DNA from: Bacteroidetes bacterium RIFCSPLOWO2_12_FULL_35_15
GTDB lineage: Bacteria > Bacteroidota > Bacteroidia > 2-12-FULL-35-15
Reading direction: 5' to 3'
Length of the DNA: 64,000 nucleotides
Assembly (NCBI GenBank): GCA_001769385.1
Contig: MEPB01000060.1
Location: forward strand, 1 to 64,000
Under the pieces are notes generated by a model, which had not been told where the DNA came from, made no database searches, and saw only the letters and a program-made list of their open reading frames with translations. Positions 1 to 8,018 of the stretch are shown here, piece by piece. The position numbers and the translations under genes are program-made. Within the stretch, counting starts at the first letter, position 1. Each line of letters opens with the position of its first letter.

Positions 1-201
1 ACTTTTACAGATGGTTTTTCTGATCAGTTTGGTGGCGATAAAGGTAAAAAGCTAATGAGTAAAAAGTTCAAAGAAATTTTAGTTGCAATTGCAGATAAAC
101 CAATGGAGCTGCAAAAAGACGAACTGGAAAATCATTTTGAGAATTGGCGCGGAACAATCGAACAGGTGGATGATGTCTTGGTGATTGGGGTCAGAGTGTG
201 A
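1..201 (+). CDS. C-terminal end of a SpoIIE-family PP2C phosphatase (partial)
   Basis: Frame 1 is open from the left edge to a TGA at 199-201, giving the last 66 residues of a protein whose start lies outside the window. The piece opens with TFTDGFSDQFGG and ends with DDVLVIGVRV. This matches the end of the SpoIIE/PP2C serine phosphatase domain, in which the aspartate of TDG binds metal and a late DD pair closes the active site. Bacteroidota proteins of this kind usually carry TPR or sensor segments in front; these cannot be seen here. Family call is fairly sure, the signal it handles is unknown. Confidence 0.75.
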   Translation, partial: TFTDGFSDQFGGDKGKKLMSKKFKEILVAIADKPMELQKDELENHFENWRGTIEQVDDVLVIGVRV

Positions 202-399
202 TCTTGATTTTTAATTATTGTTAATAATAGTATATTAATGGCGAGACGCCTAATTAAAAAGGACGTAGCGGGACGCAACGCCCAACAATTAATCCTGTTT
301 TTTGACATGTTACTTTGAACCGGGGGTATTCAATTCGAGTGTTTTACTTTTTTGAAAAACGTATTGAGCATGTGTGAAGGTACTTTCAGCTTACAGCAA
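202..399. repeat. Gene-free stretch with degenerate repeats
   Basis: No gene is seen. Around 240-290 there is a GACGTAGCG/ACGCCCAAC type repeat whose relatives occur at 49948-50005 and 50095-50120. At 331-387 lies one copy of a roughly 57-base repeat (CAATTCGAGTGTTTT, then TTTTTGAAAAAC and TATTGAG) that recurs at 46660-46715 and 46946-47003. The first and third copies sit directly 3' of a minus-strand gene. Confidence 0.6.
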
Positions 400-1242
400 T
401 TACCATCCTGTTACCAATAAATTTCTTGCTGCTTTTATACTGCATTTTTGATACGTTGAATAGGCCGTTGCGGCTCGTGTTCTTACACTTTCAGTGGATT
501 CATTATTGAGATAACCCGTTAACGCATCATGCAAGGTATAGGCTTCCGGACACATCAAGCCGGTTGTCCAAACAAGGGGATTTGCTTTTGTTGATTTTAA
601 GTGAGGGGCAAAATAGCTTTTGCTGATACAGGCTAAAATAATACAATCTCTTTTTTTACCATCCGCATTTTCAAACGATTCAGTCAATTGAAAATCCATT
701 AAACCATCATGTCCGATATAGGCAACAAGCTTTGAATTGCCTGAAATACCAATGCTTGTATTGTTGATACGAATGGTATCTTTTAATTGCCCCGAAGCAC
801 TGTAAAGAAAATCCCGTGTGCATTGTTTTATAAATTGCCCGTCATACGCATCTGCCACTAAATAATAATTTTTTGTTACGTGTTTAAAGATCAATCGTTC
901 AAGACGTATCGAATCCAGTTTTTGAATTTTTAATAATTTCCATTCTTTGCTGTTCTTGAAAAAACTGCGAATCCCATAACCGCAACCCCAGTATAAGTTA
1001 TTGTTTGGATCTTGTCCGTTTCCTATTTTAACCGGAACAGGAACAATGCCCTGGTATTTATTATCACACAAGGCAACAAATACATGAATGGTTTTAGTGA
1101 TGGTATCAAATTGGGTAATATTTTTTTTGTAGCTGCTTGTTGGTTTAATAGTTTCTTCCTGATTTTCAATTTTTTTTATCTGAGACTCACAGCTTGAAAA
1201 GCAAAAAGAAAAGAATAGAATTAGGAAAGGTTGTTTTAACAT
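400..1242 (-). CDS. Predicted lipoprotein with possible caspase/CHAT-like His/Cys dyad
   Basis: This 280-residue protein starts with a lipoprotein signal (hydrophobic LILFFSFCFSSC, lipobox cysteine at residue 18), so it is probably anchored in the periplasm or outer membrane. I do not recognise a named family. The second half contains the pair LVAYIGHDG and IILAC, a hydrophobic strand ending in GH followed about 40 residues later by a strand ending in AC. That arrangement is the hallmark of clan CD peptidases (caspases, gingipains, CHAT). The segment after it (TGLMCPEAYTLHDAL) is well formed and ends in a conserved-looking LLVTGW. The protease reading is inference. It is the last of three minus-strand genes separated by repeated elements, which suggests a mobile or cassette-like context. 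Confidence 0.6.
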   Translation of the reverse strand: MLKQPFLILFFSFCFSSCESQIKKIENQEETIKPTSSYKKNITQFDTITKTIHVFVALCDNKYQGIVPVPVKIGNGQDPNNNLYWGCGYGIRSFFKNSKEWKLLKIQKLDSIRLERLIFKHVTKNYYLVADAYDGQFIKQCTRDFLYSASGQLKDTIRINNTSIGISGNSKLVAYIGHDGLMDFQLTESFENADGKKRDCIILACISKSYFAPHLKSTKANPLVWTTGLMCPEAYTLHDALTGYLNNESTESVRTRAATAYSTYQKCSIKAARNLLVTGW

Positions 1243-1254
1243 GTATTATGTTTT

Positions 1255-1450
1255 TTGCATTAACGAACGAAGCTAAAAGATTGCGGAATTACTTGCACAA
1301 AATTGTCTTAACTGAAAAACTTTATTAAATGTACTGAACTAAATAGCAAATGCAAAATATTTATGCGCGGAACGCACCTTTGAAAATTGCATTTGCGAAT
1401 TGCAGAAACTCCGCATCTTGCTTTACATAGAAGGTAATGTTAGCCACTGG
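1255..1450. repeat. attC-like palindromic element, copy 1
   Basis: The element lies between two minus-strand genes. Its left end (1262-1287) is identical over 26 bases to 2185-2210. Inside are perfect inverted arms GCAAATGCAA and TTGCATTTGC (about 1350-1400), then CAGAAACTCCGCAT, whose TCCGCA pairs with TGCGGA in the left end. It closes with GTTAGC at 1439-1444, seven bases before the stop codon of the neighbouring gene. A terminal AAC/GTT pair, long imperfect palindrome and closeness to a stop codon are features of integron attC sites, but the core does not fit the GTTRRRY consensus exactly, so this stays a hypothesis. Confidence 0.45.
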
Positions 1451-2173
1451 TTAAATGAAATTAATCCCATTCAATGTTATATTCATTGTTTTAAAATCAA
1501 CGTGTTCTAAATTATTTTTTTTGCATGTTTCAATTATTTTTTCTCTTGTTAATAAATCCATTCTCGCCCCAAATAATATTCGTCTTAGATTTTTTGGCTC
1601 AAAACTAACTTTGTCGATATCATTAACTAATATTCTCCACTCTTCTTCCTTTTCCCAAGCTTTTCGTTTAATAGAAAACAATCTTTTTAATTCAGATAAA
1701 GTTAGTTCTTCTGCTATGGGAACTTCATTTGTATACTGGACTTGTACAAGGCAATTTTGAATATTCGGTACATAGCTAAAATCGAATTCTAAACATGCAC
1801 CCTTTGAATTTTCTGCATAATGTGCCCACATAAGCTCATTTTCCCTGTTTTCTGTGAGTGAACAAACTTTTAATGTTCCACCTTTACTCTCTAACAATTC
1901 ATAAAAACTTTTTTGGCAGAATGATTTGTCTGCAAAATCTGCAATAAAAGATTTTGGGATAGTATTGTAAAGTGGATTATTCGAAAAACCTTCTACTACA
2001 TGAGCAGCGGCATTGTTTAACATTCTCCGTTTTAGTTCATCTGAAATTAGAAACAATCCGTCATGCGGATCGTTTAACTTTTTTCTGTCACAACAAAATA
2101 GAGATTTGTCAACAAGCATCTCAATTAAATACTTATTGTCGGGGTGAAATTTATATAGTGATTGTGGTGTCAT
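1451..2173 (-). CDS. DUF2971 family protein
   Basis: The product is 240 residues from the ATG at 2173. A longer reading from a GTG at 2221 would translate the flanking repeat, so it was not used. Family marks are LYKFHPDN near the start, LNDPHDG, VCSLTENRENELMWAHYAENSKG in pieces, then a late WEKEEEWRIL and ILFGARM. These are the usual DUF2971 positions: the LNDP(F/H)D, MWAHY and EWR signatures. The biochemical role of the family is not established to my knowledge; members often occur in mobile or defence-rich regions. Flanking attC-like elements on both sides make this gene look like a single captured unit. Confidence 0.75.
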   Translation of the reverse strand: MTPQSLYKFHPDNKYLIEMLVDKSLFCCDRKKLNDPHDGLFLISDELKRRMLNNAAAHVVEGFSNNPLYNTIPKSFIADFADKSFCQKSFYELLESKGGTLKVCSLTENRENELMWAHYAENSKGACLEFDFSYVPNIQNCLVQVQYTNEVPIAEELTLSELKRLFSIKRKAWEKEEEWRILVNDIDKVSFEPKNLRRILFGARMDLLTREKIIETCKKNNLEHVDFKTMNITLNGINFI

Positions 2174-2175
2174 AA

Positions 2176-2355
2176 CTTGCGCCCAACGAACGAAGCTAAA
2201 AGATTGCGGATTTACTTGCACTCTGCTTTTCCGTTACCACAAATATAAATTAAAAGCACAACCGATCCCTGCAAATGTTTAGAAATAAATTTATACCACT
2301 GTGACAAACATTTGCAAATGCAGGAACTCCGCATTTAGGAGGTGGTGTTAGCTAC
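2176..2355. repeat. attC-like palindromic element, copy 2
   Basis: This repeats the plan of the element at 1255-1450. It begins with GCCCAAC (2181-2187), shares the 26-base block at 2185-2210, has its own perfect inverted arms GCAAATGTTT and AAACATTTGC, then CAGGAACTCCGCAT, and ends with GTTAGC at 2347-2352 overlapping the stop codon of the next gene. The arms differ in sequence between the two copies but pair equally well, which suggests that structure rather than sequence is kept. Confidence 0.45.
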
Positions 2356-3385
2356 AGTACTTTTTTGTCAACTTAGCCACACGTTGTAAACTAAACTTGT
2401 CACCATAAGTATAGCTTTCATGAATTAATTCTGCTATGTAATGGCTAATCAGTCTTGGATCAGGCTTTCTATTATGGATTCTTGTATATATATAGTCAAA
2501 ATTAAATTTGAAGGTCTTCAACATTCTATTTACAACAAGATTTGTCATTTGGTCTACACCGGAAATGATTTGTTGTGGTGTGTTTTTATAAATGATTACA
2601 TTTTCAGTACTTTGAATATCCTTCCTATCAATTGACTTTTCAATGCCAAAAAAATTATTACCTTTTTTTGAAAAAGCAGAGTTGTTATTGAAAAAGAAAA
2701 TGGATAATCCATTTATAAAGAAACTGCGAGGATTTGTTTTTTCGGGTTCAAAAAAAACAAACCTACTATTAGTAACATTGACATTTTCAAAATAACAAAT
2801 AGCAATTTTGTGGTTATTAATTACTTCTTTATTTTGTATAATATTTTGAGGAATTTCCTTTTCAATTGTAGATAAACAAAGATTTAGAATAGTATCCAAT
2901 TTTGATAGTGTGGCTTCATGTATCTTGTAGCCTCTATAATTAGCAACTGCCAATCTCCAAATGAGAGAATAACAAAATAGTTTTGAAATTAAACTGCCAG
3001 TTTCATTTAATATTAATGAATCTCCGTTGTTCCCTGAAGAAAAATGTTTCAATGTGGAGAAAATGTTGGAAGAAAATAACGATTCTATTCGAGTAAATTT
3101 GTCTTCACAAGTTGTACAAAATAAATTATCTACTGCGAAAAAATTACTGTTATTTCTTATTTCTTCATCTGTCATGTCTCGTCCAAGAACTTCATGTATT
3201 TTCTCAGGGAGAAGGTCTCGCCCAAGAAAATAATTTACAAATCCCGGTTTTGACAAGTCGAAAGAAATTTCTTTTTCTGTTCTTTTCTTTTCAGTTGGAG
3301 TAACCATTGATTTTAAAAGAAAAAAAGGAATCAAGTGAGAATTTGTTTTGTCAGCTCGATTTTGTTTACATAGTTTGCATGTCAT
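2348..3385 (-). CDS. Hypothetical protein with CxxC/HNH-like zinc site
   Basis: The 345-residue product opens with CKLCKQNRADKTNSHLIPFF and has a second CxxC in LFCTTCEDKF near residue 93. Two CxxC pairs with an intervening SHLIP histidine are the layout of a treble-clef zinc finger related to HNH nucleases, and similar proteins of unknown function begin with C..C...SHIIPKF. The rest, about 250 residues, is not recognised and lacks signal peptide or membrane segments. A nuclease role is possible but unproven: no clear second catalytic histidine or asparagine was identified. It is transcribed towards the DUF2971 gene, with an attC-like element between. Confidence 0.55.
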   Translation of the reverse strand: MTCKLCKQNRADKTNSHLIPFFLLKSMVTPTEKKRTEKEISFDLSKPGFVNYFLGRDLLPEKIHEVLGRDMTDEEIRNNSNFFAVDNLFCTTCEDKFTRIESLFSSNIFSTLKHFSSGNNGDSLILNETGSLISKLFCYSLIWRLAVANYRGYKIHEATLSKLDTILNLCLSTIEKEIPQNIIQNKEVINNHKIAICYFENVNVTNSRFVFFEPEKTNPRSFFINGLSIFFFNNNSAFSKKGNNFFGIEKSIDRKDIQSTENVIIYKNTPQQIISGVDQMTNLVVNRMLKTFKFNFDYIYTRIHNRKPDPRLISHYIAELIHESYTYGDKFSLQRVAKLTKKYCS

Positions 3386-3439
3386 AGTATTGTAGCTAAC
3401 ATTAATATGAACGCAATTGCGTTTATATCTCGTACTTAA
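3386..3439. other. Junction with possible gene-end remnant
   Basis: Immediately upstream of the minus-strand gene, AGCTAAC (3392-3398) mirrors the GTTAGC of the attC-like elements. It is followed on the plus strand by ATGAACGCAATTGCGTTT, a ten-codon reading frame ending in TAA at 3437-3439 directly before a good terminator. No complete plus-strand gene precedes that terminator. The stretch could be the last codons of a gene whose front was displaced, or chance. Confidence 0.3.
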
Positions 3440-3471
3440 AAAACAGACGAAAACATTACGTCTGTTTTTTT
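3440..3471 (+). terminator. Orphan intrinsic terminator
   Basis: AAAACAGACG and CGTCTGTTTT are perfect arms around a nine-base loop, followed by a T run. It would work on either strand. The flanking genes at 2348-3385 (minus) and 3642-4331 (plus) diverge, so it terminates no visible gene. Downstream, 3480-3641 holds no gene. Confidence 0.7.
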
Positions 3472-3641
3472 ATTAACCTTACCAAAGATAATCCATTAAA
3501 CAACGCACAATAAAATTCAGCCCTGTTTTATATCAGCTTTTTTACTCATGTAGTCAGCTGATTTTTATTAACTTCGTAAAGCAGCATTTCATTCATTTTT
3601 ATGAATGAAAACAACAGAACATTTAGAGTAAAAAATTTAGT

Positions 3642-4331
3642 ATGCTATTAAAAAAAGGAGAAATTCATCTGTATTGTGTTTTATTAAATCCGTCCACCGT
3701 TTTTTTTGAAAAATGCAGAGCTGCTCTTTCTGAAAAGGAGCAGGAACGTATTTCTTATTTTAAATTTCCTTCGGTTCAAAAAAGTTTTATTATTAGTCAG
3801 GGTGCATTGCGACTCCTATTATCAGATTATTTAAATATTGATGCTCCGAAAATTCAAATTAGTAAACACAGTAAAGGAAAACCTTTTACGATAGATGATA
3901 CGGATCTTTGTTTTAATATTTCTAATTCGGGTGGATATGTTGTTTATGCTTTTTCGCGAGCAGGGGAAGTTGGGATTGATATCGAAAAGATCAGAACACT
4001 TCCTGATCTGGATGAATTGATCGAAAAAAATTTTTCCGCAAAAGAAAAAACATTCATTTCAAAAAATAAAGCAGAAAAAGAAAAACGATTTTTCAAATTC
4101 TGGACCGTTAAAGAAGCCTATTTAAAAGCAATAGGTGAAGGTATGCGACTTTCACCCGACAACCTTGAATTTACTTTTGAAAATAACAACTATGAGTTGG
4201 ATGCCATAAAAGGAGTGTTTGAACAGGAAGATTGGTTGTTTACCGATTTTTCTATCGCAACTGATTATGCAGGAACCATTGTATATAAAGATAAACAAAC
4301 AAAAATTTCTGAAATAAAATTTATAAATTAA
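3642..4331 (+). CDS. 4'-phosphopantetheinyl transferase, Sfp type
   Basis: The enzyme moves the phosphopantetheine arm of coenzyme A onto carrier proteins. The 229-residue length is normal for the Sfp/EntD group. Expected motifs appear in order: SKGKPF near residue 80, FNISNSGG, then the magnesium-binding GIDIE near 112, and FWTVKEAYLKAIGEG near 151, where WxxKEA is the second metal and CoA signature. No other fatty-acid or polyketide synthase genes are adjacent, so the carrier target is unknown; it could serve fatty acid synthesis as the only PPTase. The start ATG follows a purine-poor leader, as is usual in this phylum. Confidence 0.9.
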   Translation: MLLKKGEIHLYCVLLNPSTVFFEKCRAALSEKEQERISYFKFPSVQKSFIISQGALRLLLSDYLNIDAPKIQISKHSKGKPFTIDDTDLCFNISNSGGYVVYAFSRAGEVGIDIEKIRTLPDLDELIEKNFSAKEKTFISKNKAEKEKRFFKFWTVKEAYLKAIGEGMRLSPDNLEFTFENNNYELDAIKGVFEQEDWLFTDFSIATDYAGTIVYKDKQTKISEIKFIN

Positions 4332-4344
4332 CTTTGCGATTAAG

Positions 4345-4452
4345 ATGGAAGAAAGCAATAAAACAGGCAGCTTTGACTTTATGGCGGAGCGTATAAACAA
4401 GGCAAATATAAATTTCAAGGCTAAAGTCGATTTAAGTATATCAGGATTTTAA
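4345..4452 (+). CDS. Possible short or truncated ORF (35 aa)
   Basis: A TAACTTTG element ending at about 4337 is followed at once by ATG GAA GAA and a 35-residue frame ending FKAKVDLSISGF at a TAA (4450-4452). A near copy of the same promoter-like stretch (ATAAATTAACTTTGC) occurs again at 4511-4525. The last third of the frame overlaps the left REP repeat. It may be the 5' end of a gene cut off when the transposase module arrived, or a non-coding coincidence. Confidence 0.25.
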   Translation: MEESNKTGSFDFMAERINKANINFKAKVDLSISGF

Positions 4453-4478
4453 CTCCGCCATGAATGGCAGAGTTATTA
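4409..4478 (+). repeat. Left REP-like repeat of the RAYT module
   Basis: This stretch is an imperfect direct copy of 5101-5174. Both contain ATAAATTTCAA, a GGCTAAAG block, an AGGATTT block and a terminal hairpin. Here the hairpin is AACTCCGCCATGAATGGCAG followed by AGTTATTA (4451-4478), with two mismatches in the stem. Confidence 0.7.
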
Positions 4479-4525
4479 GGAACAACAAAATATAGATTGA
4501 CAATAAAATTATAAATTAACTTTGC

Positions 4526-4646
4526 AAAAAGAGTACTTAAAAAAAATACTGAAGCTAACTCCGCCTTTCAAGGCGGAGTGATTGTCAAAAAGAGTACTTA
4601 AAACAATACTGAAGCTAACTCCGCCTTTCAAGGCGGGGCGATTGAG
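4526..4646 (+). repeat. Tandem REP units upstream of the transposase
   Basis: Two head-to-tail units of about 60 bases (4526-4586 and 4587-4646) differ at only a few positions. Each carries the hairpin CTCCGCCTTTCAAGGCGG with its closing bases (4559-4578 and 4619-4638) preceded by GAAGCTAA. A separate perfect palindrome AGGGCTTTAGCCCT follows at 4661-4674, just before the transposase start. Tetranucleotide-guided hairpins of this type are the usual substrates of RAYT proteins. Confidence 0.8.
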
Positions 4647-4688
4647 CAAAATAATATACAAGGGCTTTAGCCCTGAAAACAAGATAAT

Positions 4689-5120
4689 ATGCCTTTTGTA
4701 AAAGTTATGATTCATGCCGTATGGGGAACGAAAAGTCGTTATCCTTTTCTCACAAAAGAAGTTAAGCAAAAAGTGATAAAGCATATCAGGGAAAATGCAC
4801 AAACAAAACAAATTTTTATAGACAGATTGAATGGGCATACTGAACATTTACATTGTTTATTCGGATTGAATGCAGAACTTAGTATTGCTAAAACATTACA
4901 ACTTATAAAAGGAGAATCGGCATTTTGGATTAACAAATATCAACTTACTGAACCAAAGTTTGAATGGGCAGATGAGTATTTTGCTGTATCTGTTAGTGAA
5001 TCGATGTTAGATAAAGTAAGAGCATATATTGACGGGCAGGAAGAACATCATAAAAAAGTAAATTATGCTCAAGAATATGATGAATTTATGAAGAAGTATA
5101 AATTTCAAAATCATGGCTAA
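4689..5120 (+). mobile_element. REP-associated tyrosine transposase (IS200-like Y1, RAYT)
   Basis: The 143-residue protein is a small single-strand DNA transposase of the HUH/Y1 type. The metal-binding pair is GHTEHLHCLF (H50, H53 and H55 region), and the catalytic tyrosine is probably in VRAYIDGQEEHHKK near residue 117, where the downstream glutamine is also typical. It is flanked by several REP hairpins: 4451-4478, 4559-4578, 4619-4638 and 5149-5174. A hairpin formed by ATGGCTAAAGCCAT lies across the stop codon (5113-5126). The reading frame is intact. Whether the element still moves or only seeds REPs is not visible. Confidence 0.85.
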
Positions 5121-5174
5121 AGCCATTTTTTAAAATTAGGATTTATTGCTACGCCATGAATGGCGTAGTTATTA
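5101..5174 (+). repeat. Right REP-like repeat of the RAYT module
   Basis: CTACGCCATGAATGGCGTAG (5149-5168) is a perfect nine-base-pair hairpin followed by TTATTA. It is the right-hand counterpart of 4409-4478 and begins within the transposase coding sequence. Confidence 0.7.
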
Positions 5175-5209
5175 TGCCAGCAAGATATTGATCAAAAAAT
5201 AAAATTTAA

Positions 5210-6091
5210 ATGCGATTCTCATACTATCTCTTTCTCATCATTACAAAGCTCTTCTCCATCATACCATTTTGGTTATTGTATTTTTTCTCTGATTGCCTTT
5301 TTGTTTTATTCTATTATTTATTGCCCTACAGAAAGAAGGTGATCTTCGAAAACATCAGTAATTCTTTTCCGGATAAATCGGAACAGGAAAAAATAAAATT
5401 AATGAAAGGATTTTATAAAAATTTGTGTGATATTATTATGGAAGGTGTGAAAGGTTTTTCTATGAGTAAAGCACAATTGGTAGCACGGTATAAAGTTCTG
5501 AATCCTGAAATAATGGATAGGTATTTCGAAAAGGGACAAGATGTAATTTCAGTAGGCGCTCATTATGCGAATTGGGAATGGGGAATTATTGCTGCACCTA
5601 CTCAAATAAAACATCAGATCATTGGGTTTTATACCACCTTGAGCAATTCCTACATTGATGAATACATGCGGAGCAACAGAAAAAAATTGGGGAGTGAAAT
5701 GGTTGCACAATCGGATGTTCGAAAAGCATTTTCAGGAAAGAAAGAAAAACCTGCCACTTATTTTTTCGGTGCAGATCAAAGTCCGTCAAATTTAAAAGGA
5801 GTGCATTGGATGAACTTTCTAAATCAGGATACTCCCTGTATGAAAGGACATGAATTTTTTGCGAAACATTATAATATGCCTGTGGTTTATTTTGATGTAC
5901 AACGTGTGAAAAGAGGGTATTATACTGTGAAATTAATTCCACTGGTGGAAAATTCTGCAGCAACAAGCTCCGGGGAGATCACAGAAAAGTACATGCGGAC
6001 ATTGGAAGAGATCATCCTGAAAAAGCCTGAAGACTATCTTTGGTCGCACCGTAAATGGAAGCATAAAAGAATAAAATCAGAAATTAATTAA
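5210..6091 (+). CDS. Lysophospholipid/lipid A acyltransferase (LpxL/HtrB family)
   Basis: The family adds a secondary acyl chain to lipid A at the inner membrane. The 293-residue protein has an N-terminal membrane anchor (residues 4-42) and the catalytic HX4E motif as GAHYANWEW near residue 117. Further family marks are YFFGADQSP and a C-terminal WSHRKWKHKR, the usual WxHRRWK end. Length is normal. It stands directly before a long-chain acyl-CoA ligase gene (19 bases apart), so the two are probably cotranscribed. Acyl position and chain length cannot be inferred. Confidence 0.88.
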   Translation: MRFSYYLFLIITKLFSIIPFWLLYFFSDCLFVLFYYLLPYRKKVIFENISNSFPDKSEQEKIKLMKGFYKNLCDIIMEGVKGFSMSKAQLVARYKVLNPEIMDRYFEKGQDVISVGAHYANWEWGIIAAPTQIKHQIIGFYTTLSNSYIDEYMRSNRKKLGSEMVAQSDVRKAFSGKKEKPATYFFGADQSPSNLKGVHWMNFLNQDTPCMKGHEFFAKHYNMPVVYFDVQRVKRGYYTVKLIPLVENSAATSSGEITEKYMRTLEEIILKKPEDYLWSHRKWKHKRIKSEIN

Positions 6092-6109
6092 TTTTAATAA
6101 AAATACTTC

Positions 6110-7900
6110 ATGAGCATTACACGAACGTTTGATCTGCTTCAACAATATAAGGAAAAGTATTTTCAGAAAGAAGATGCACTTACCGGAAAAGTAAATGGAC
6201 AATGGGTGAAATATAGTTCTGCCGATTACATCAATAATTCGAATTATATCAGTTACGGTCTTTTGGCTTTAGGAATAAAAAAAGGAGATAAGATAGCAAC
6301 CATTTCTAACAATCGTCCCGAATGGAATTTTGTAGATATGGGACTGGCACAGACCGGAGCAATTCATGTTCCGGTTTTTACATCGCTGGATAAGGAAGGG
6401 TATAAAACTATTTTTACCCATGCTGAAGTAAAATTTGTTTTTGTCTCAGATAGATCATTAGCTACTAAATTAAGTTCATTGCTTGATGAAATTGCTACAC
6501 TCGAAAAAATATATTTATTTGATGAGGTTCCCGGAATAGCCAATTGGAAAGAGATCCTGGAACTTGGAAAACAAAATGAAAATAAATTTAAAACTGAACT
6601 TGAAAAAATAAAATCAGAAATCAAGGCAACAGATGCAGTTACTTTAATTTATACTTCCGGAACAACAGGTAATTCGAAAGGTGTAGTATTATCACATCAG
6701 AATTTAATTTCAAATGCAAAAGCTGCTGCTGCTGTTTTTCAGCTTCAGCCACACCATCGCTACTTGAGTATTTTACCTATTTGTCATGTTGGTGAACGGA
6801 TGGGAAATTACCAGTCGCAATATTCAGGTTGTAGTATTTATTATGCCGAGAGTTTAGGTTCCATCGGTGCTGATCTGATGGATGTAAAACCACATGGTTT
6901 TGGCGCTGTTCCGAGGATCCTGGAAAAAGTGTATGATAAGATTATCGATAAAGGAGAAAAGTTAACAGGGATAAAACGTAGAATATTTTTCTGGGCGATC
7001 AATATTGGTTTGCAGTACAAAGCCAATGGCGAGAACGGAATAGGATATGAATTAAAATTAAAATTGGCAAATAAAATTGTGTTCAGCAAGTGGAGAGAAG
7101 CAATGGGCGGAAATATAATTTCCATTGGTGTTGGAGGCGCAGCATTGCAACCAAGACTGGAACGTGTGTTTTGGGCAGCAGGAATAAAATTGTTGAACAT
7201 GTATGGCTTAACGGAAACATCACCCATTATTACTATTAACAGAGCTACATCACCCTTATTAAAATTGGGAACAGTTGGAGCAGTGATCGATAATGTAGAA
7301 TTAAAAATTGCTGCCGATGGTGAAATACTTTGTAAAGGAAACAATGTGATGATCGGTTATTACAAAGATGAGGAAGCTACAAAATTATCCATCGATAAAG
7401 ATGGGTGGTTTTATACCGGTGATATTGGTATTTTAGAAGAAGGAAAGTTTTTAAGGATCACAGATAGAAAAAAAGAACTGTTCAAACTTTCAAATGGGAA
7501 ATACGTTTCCCCCCAGGGAATAGAAAATCTATTTAAAGAATCTGTTTTTATTGATCAACTGATGGTGATTGGAGAAGGAGAAAAATTTACAAGCGCTATT
7601 ATTTCCCCCGAATTTGATTCATTGAAAAAATGGTGCAGAGATAAAAAGATAGATGTTTCGAATAAAGAAGAAATAATTAAAAATCCTGAAGTGATCGCTC
7701 ATTACAATTCTATCGTAGCCGGTTTTAATAAGTCATTGGGTAGCGATGAAAAAGTAAAAAGAGTACGGCTTGTAAGTGATATGTGGACACCTGATTCAGG
7801 TGAATTGTCTCCTACACTTAAATTAAAACGAAGAATAATAATGCAAAAATATAAATCCATTGTTGATGAAATATTTTCACATAATGAGGTAATGATATAG
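6110..7900 (+). CDS. Long-chain fatty acid-CoA ligase (AMP-forming)
   Basis: The 596-residue enzyme activates fatty acids through an acyl-adenylate. Motifs appear in order: P-loop-like YTSGTTGNSKGV near residue 182, MYGLTETSP near 362, GWFYTGDIG near 434 with the ribose-binding aspartate, the hinge ITDRKKELFKLSNGKYV near 452, and a C-terminal LSPTLKLKRR. The K in SNGKYVSP marks the long-chain (FadD15/FACL) group, which lacks the PTGK lysine of other ligases. It follows the lipid A acyltransferase gene. It also serves as an in-window reference for the degenerate ligase-like protein at 59642-60172. Confidence 0.92.
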   Translation: MSITRTFDLLQQYKEKYFQKEDALTGKVNGQWVKYSSADYINNSNYISYGLLALGIKKGDKIATISNNRPEWNFVDMGLAQTGAIHVPVFTSLDKEGYKTIFTHAEVKFVFVSDRSLATKLSSLLDEIATLEKIYLFDEVPGIANWKEILELGKQNENKFKTELEKIKSEIKATDAVTLIYTSGTTGNSKGVVLSHQNLISNAKAAAAVFQLQPHHRYLSILPICHVGERMGNYQSQYSGCSIYYAESLGSIGADLMDVKPHGFGAVPRILEKVYDKIIDKGEKLTGIKRRIFFWAINIGLQYKANGENGIGYELKLKLANKIVFSKWREAMGGNIISIGVGGAALQPRLERVFWAAGIKLLNMYGLTETSPIITINRATSPLLKLGTVGAVIDNVELKIAADGEILCKGNNVMIGYYKDEEATKLSIDKDGWFYTGDIGILEEGKFLRITDRKKELFKLSNGKYVSPQGIENLFKESVFIDQLMVIGEGEKFTSAIISPEFDSLKKWCRDKKIDVSNKEEIIKNPEVIAHYNSIVAGFNKSLGSDEKVKRVRLVSDMWTPDSGELSPTLKLKRRIIMQKYKSIVDEIFSHNEVMI

Positions 7901-8018
7901 ATTATGTAGAATGTCATTCCGACCGGAGCGGAGGAATCTTTATGTTTATTTAGCAGAATTGCAAACAAGTAAAAATATTTCTCCGCTCGAAAAAACTAGA
8001 CTTAATCAATAAATCCTA

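Noticed and set aside
4526-4646. Possible CRISPR array from two similar 60-base units
   Set aside because: Only two adjacent near-identical units without distinct spacers, explained by REP hairpins of the RAYT module.
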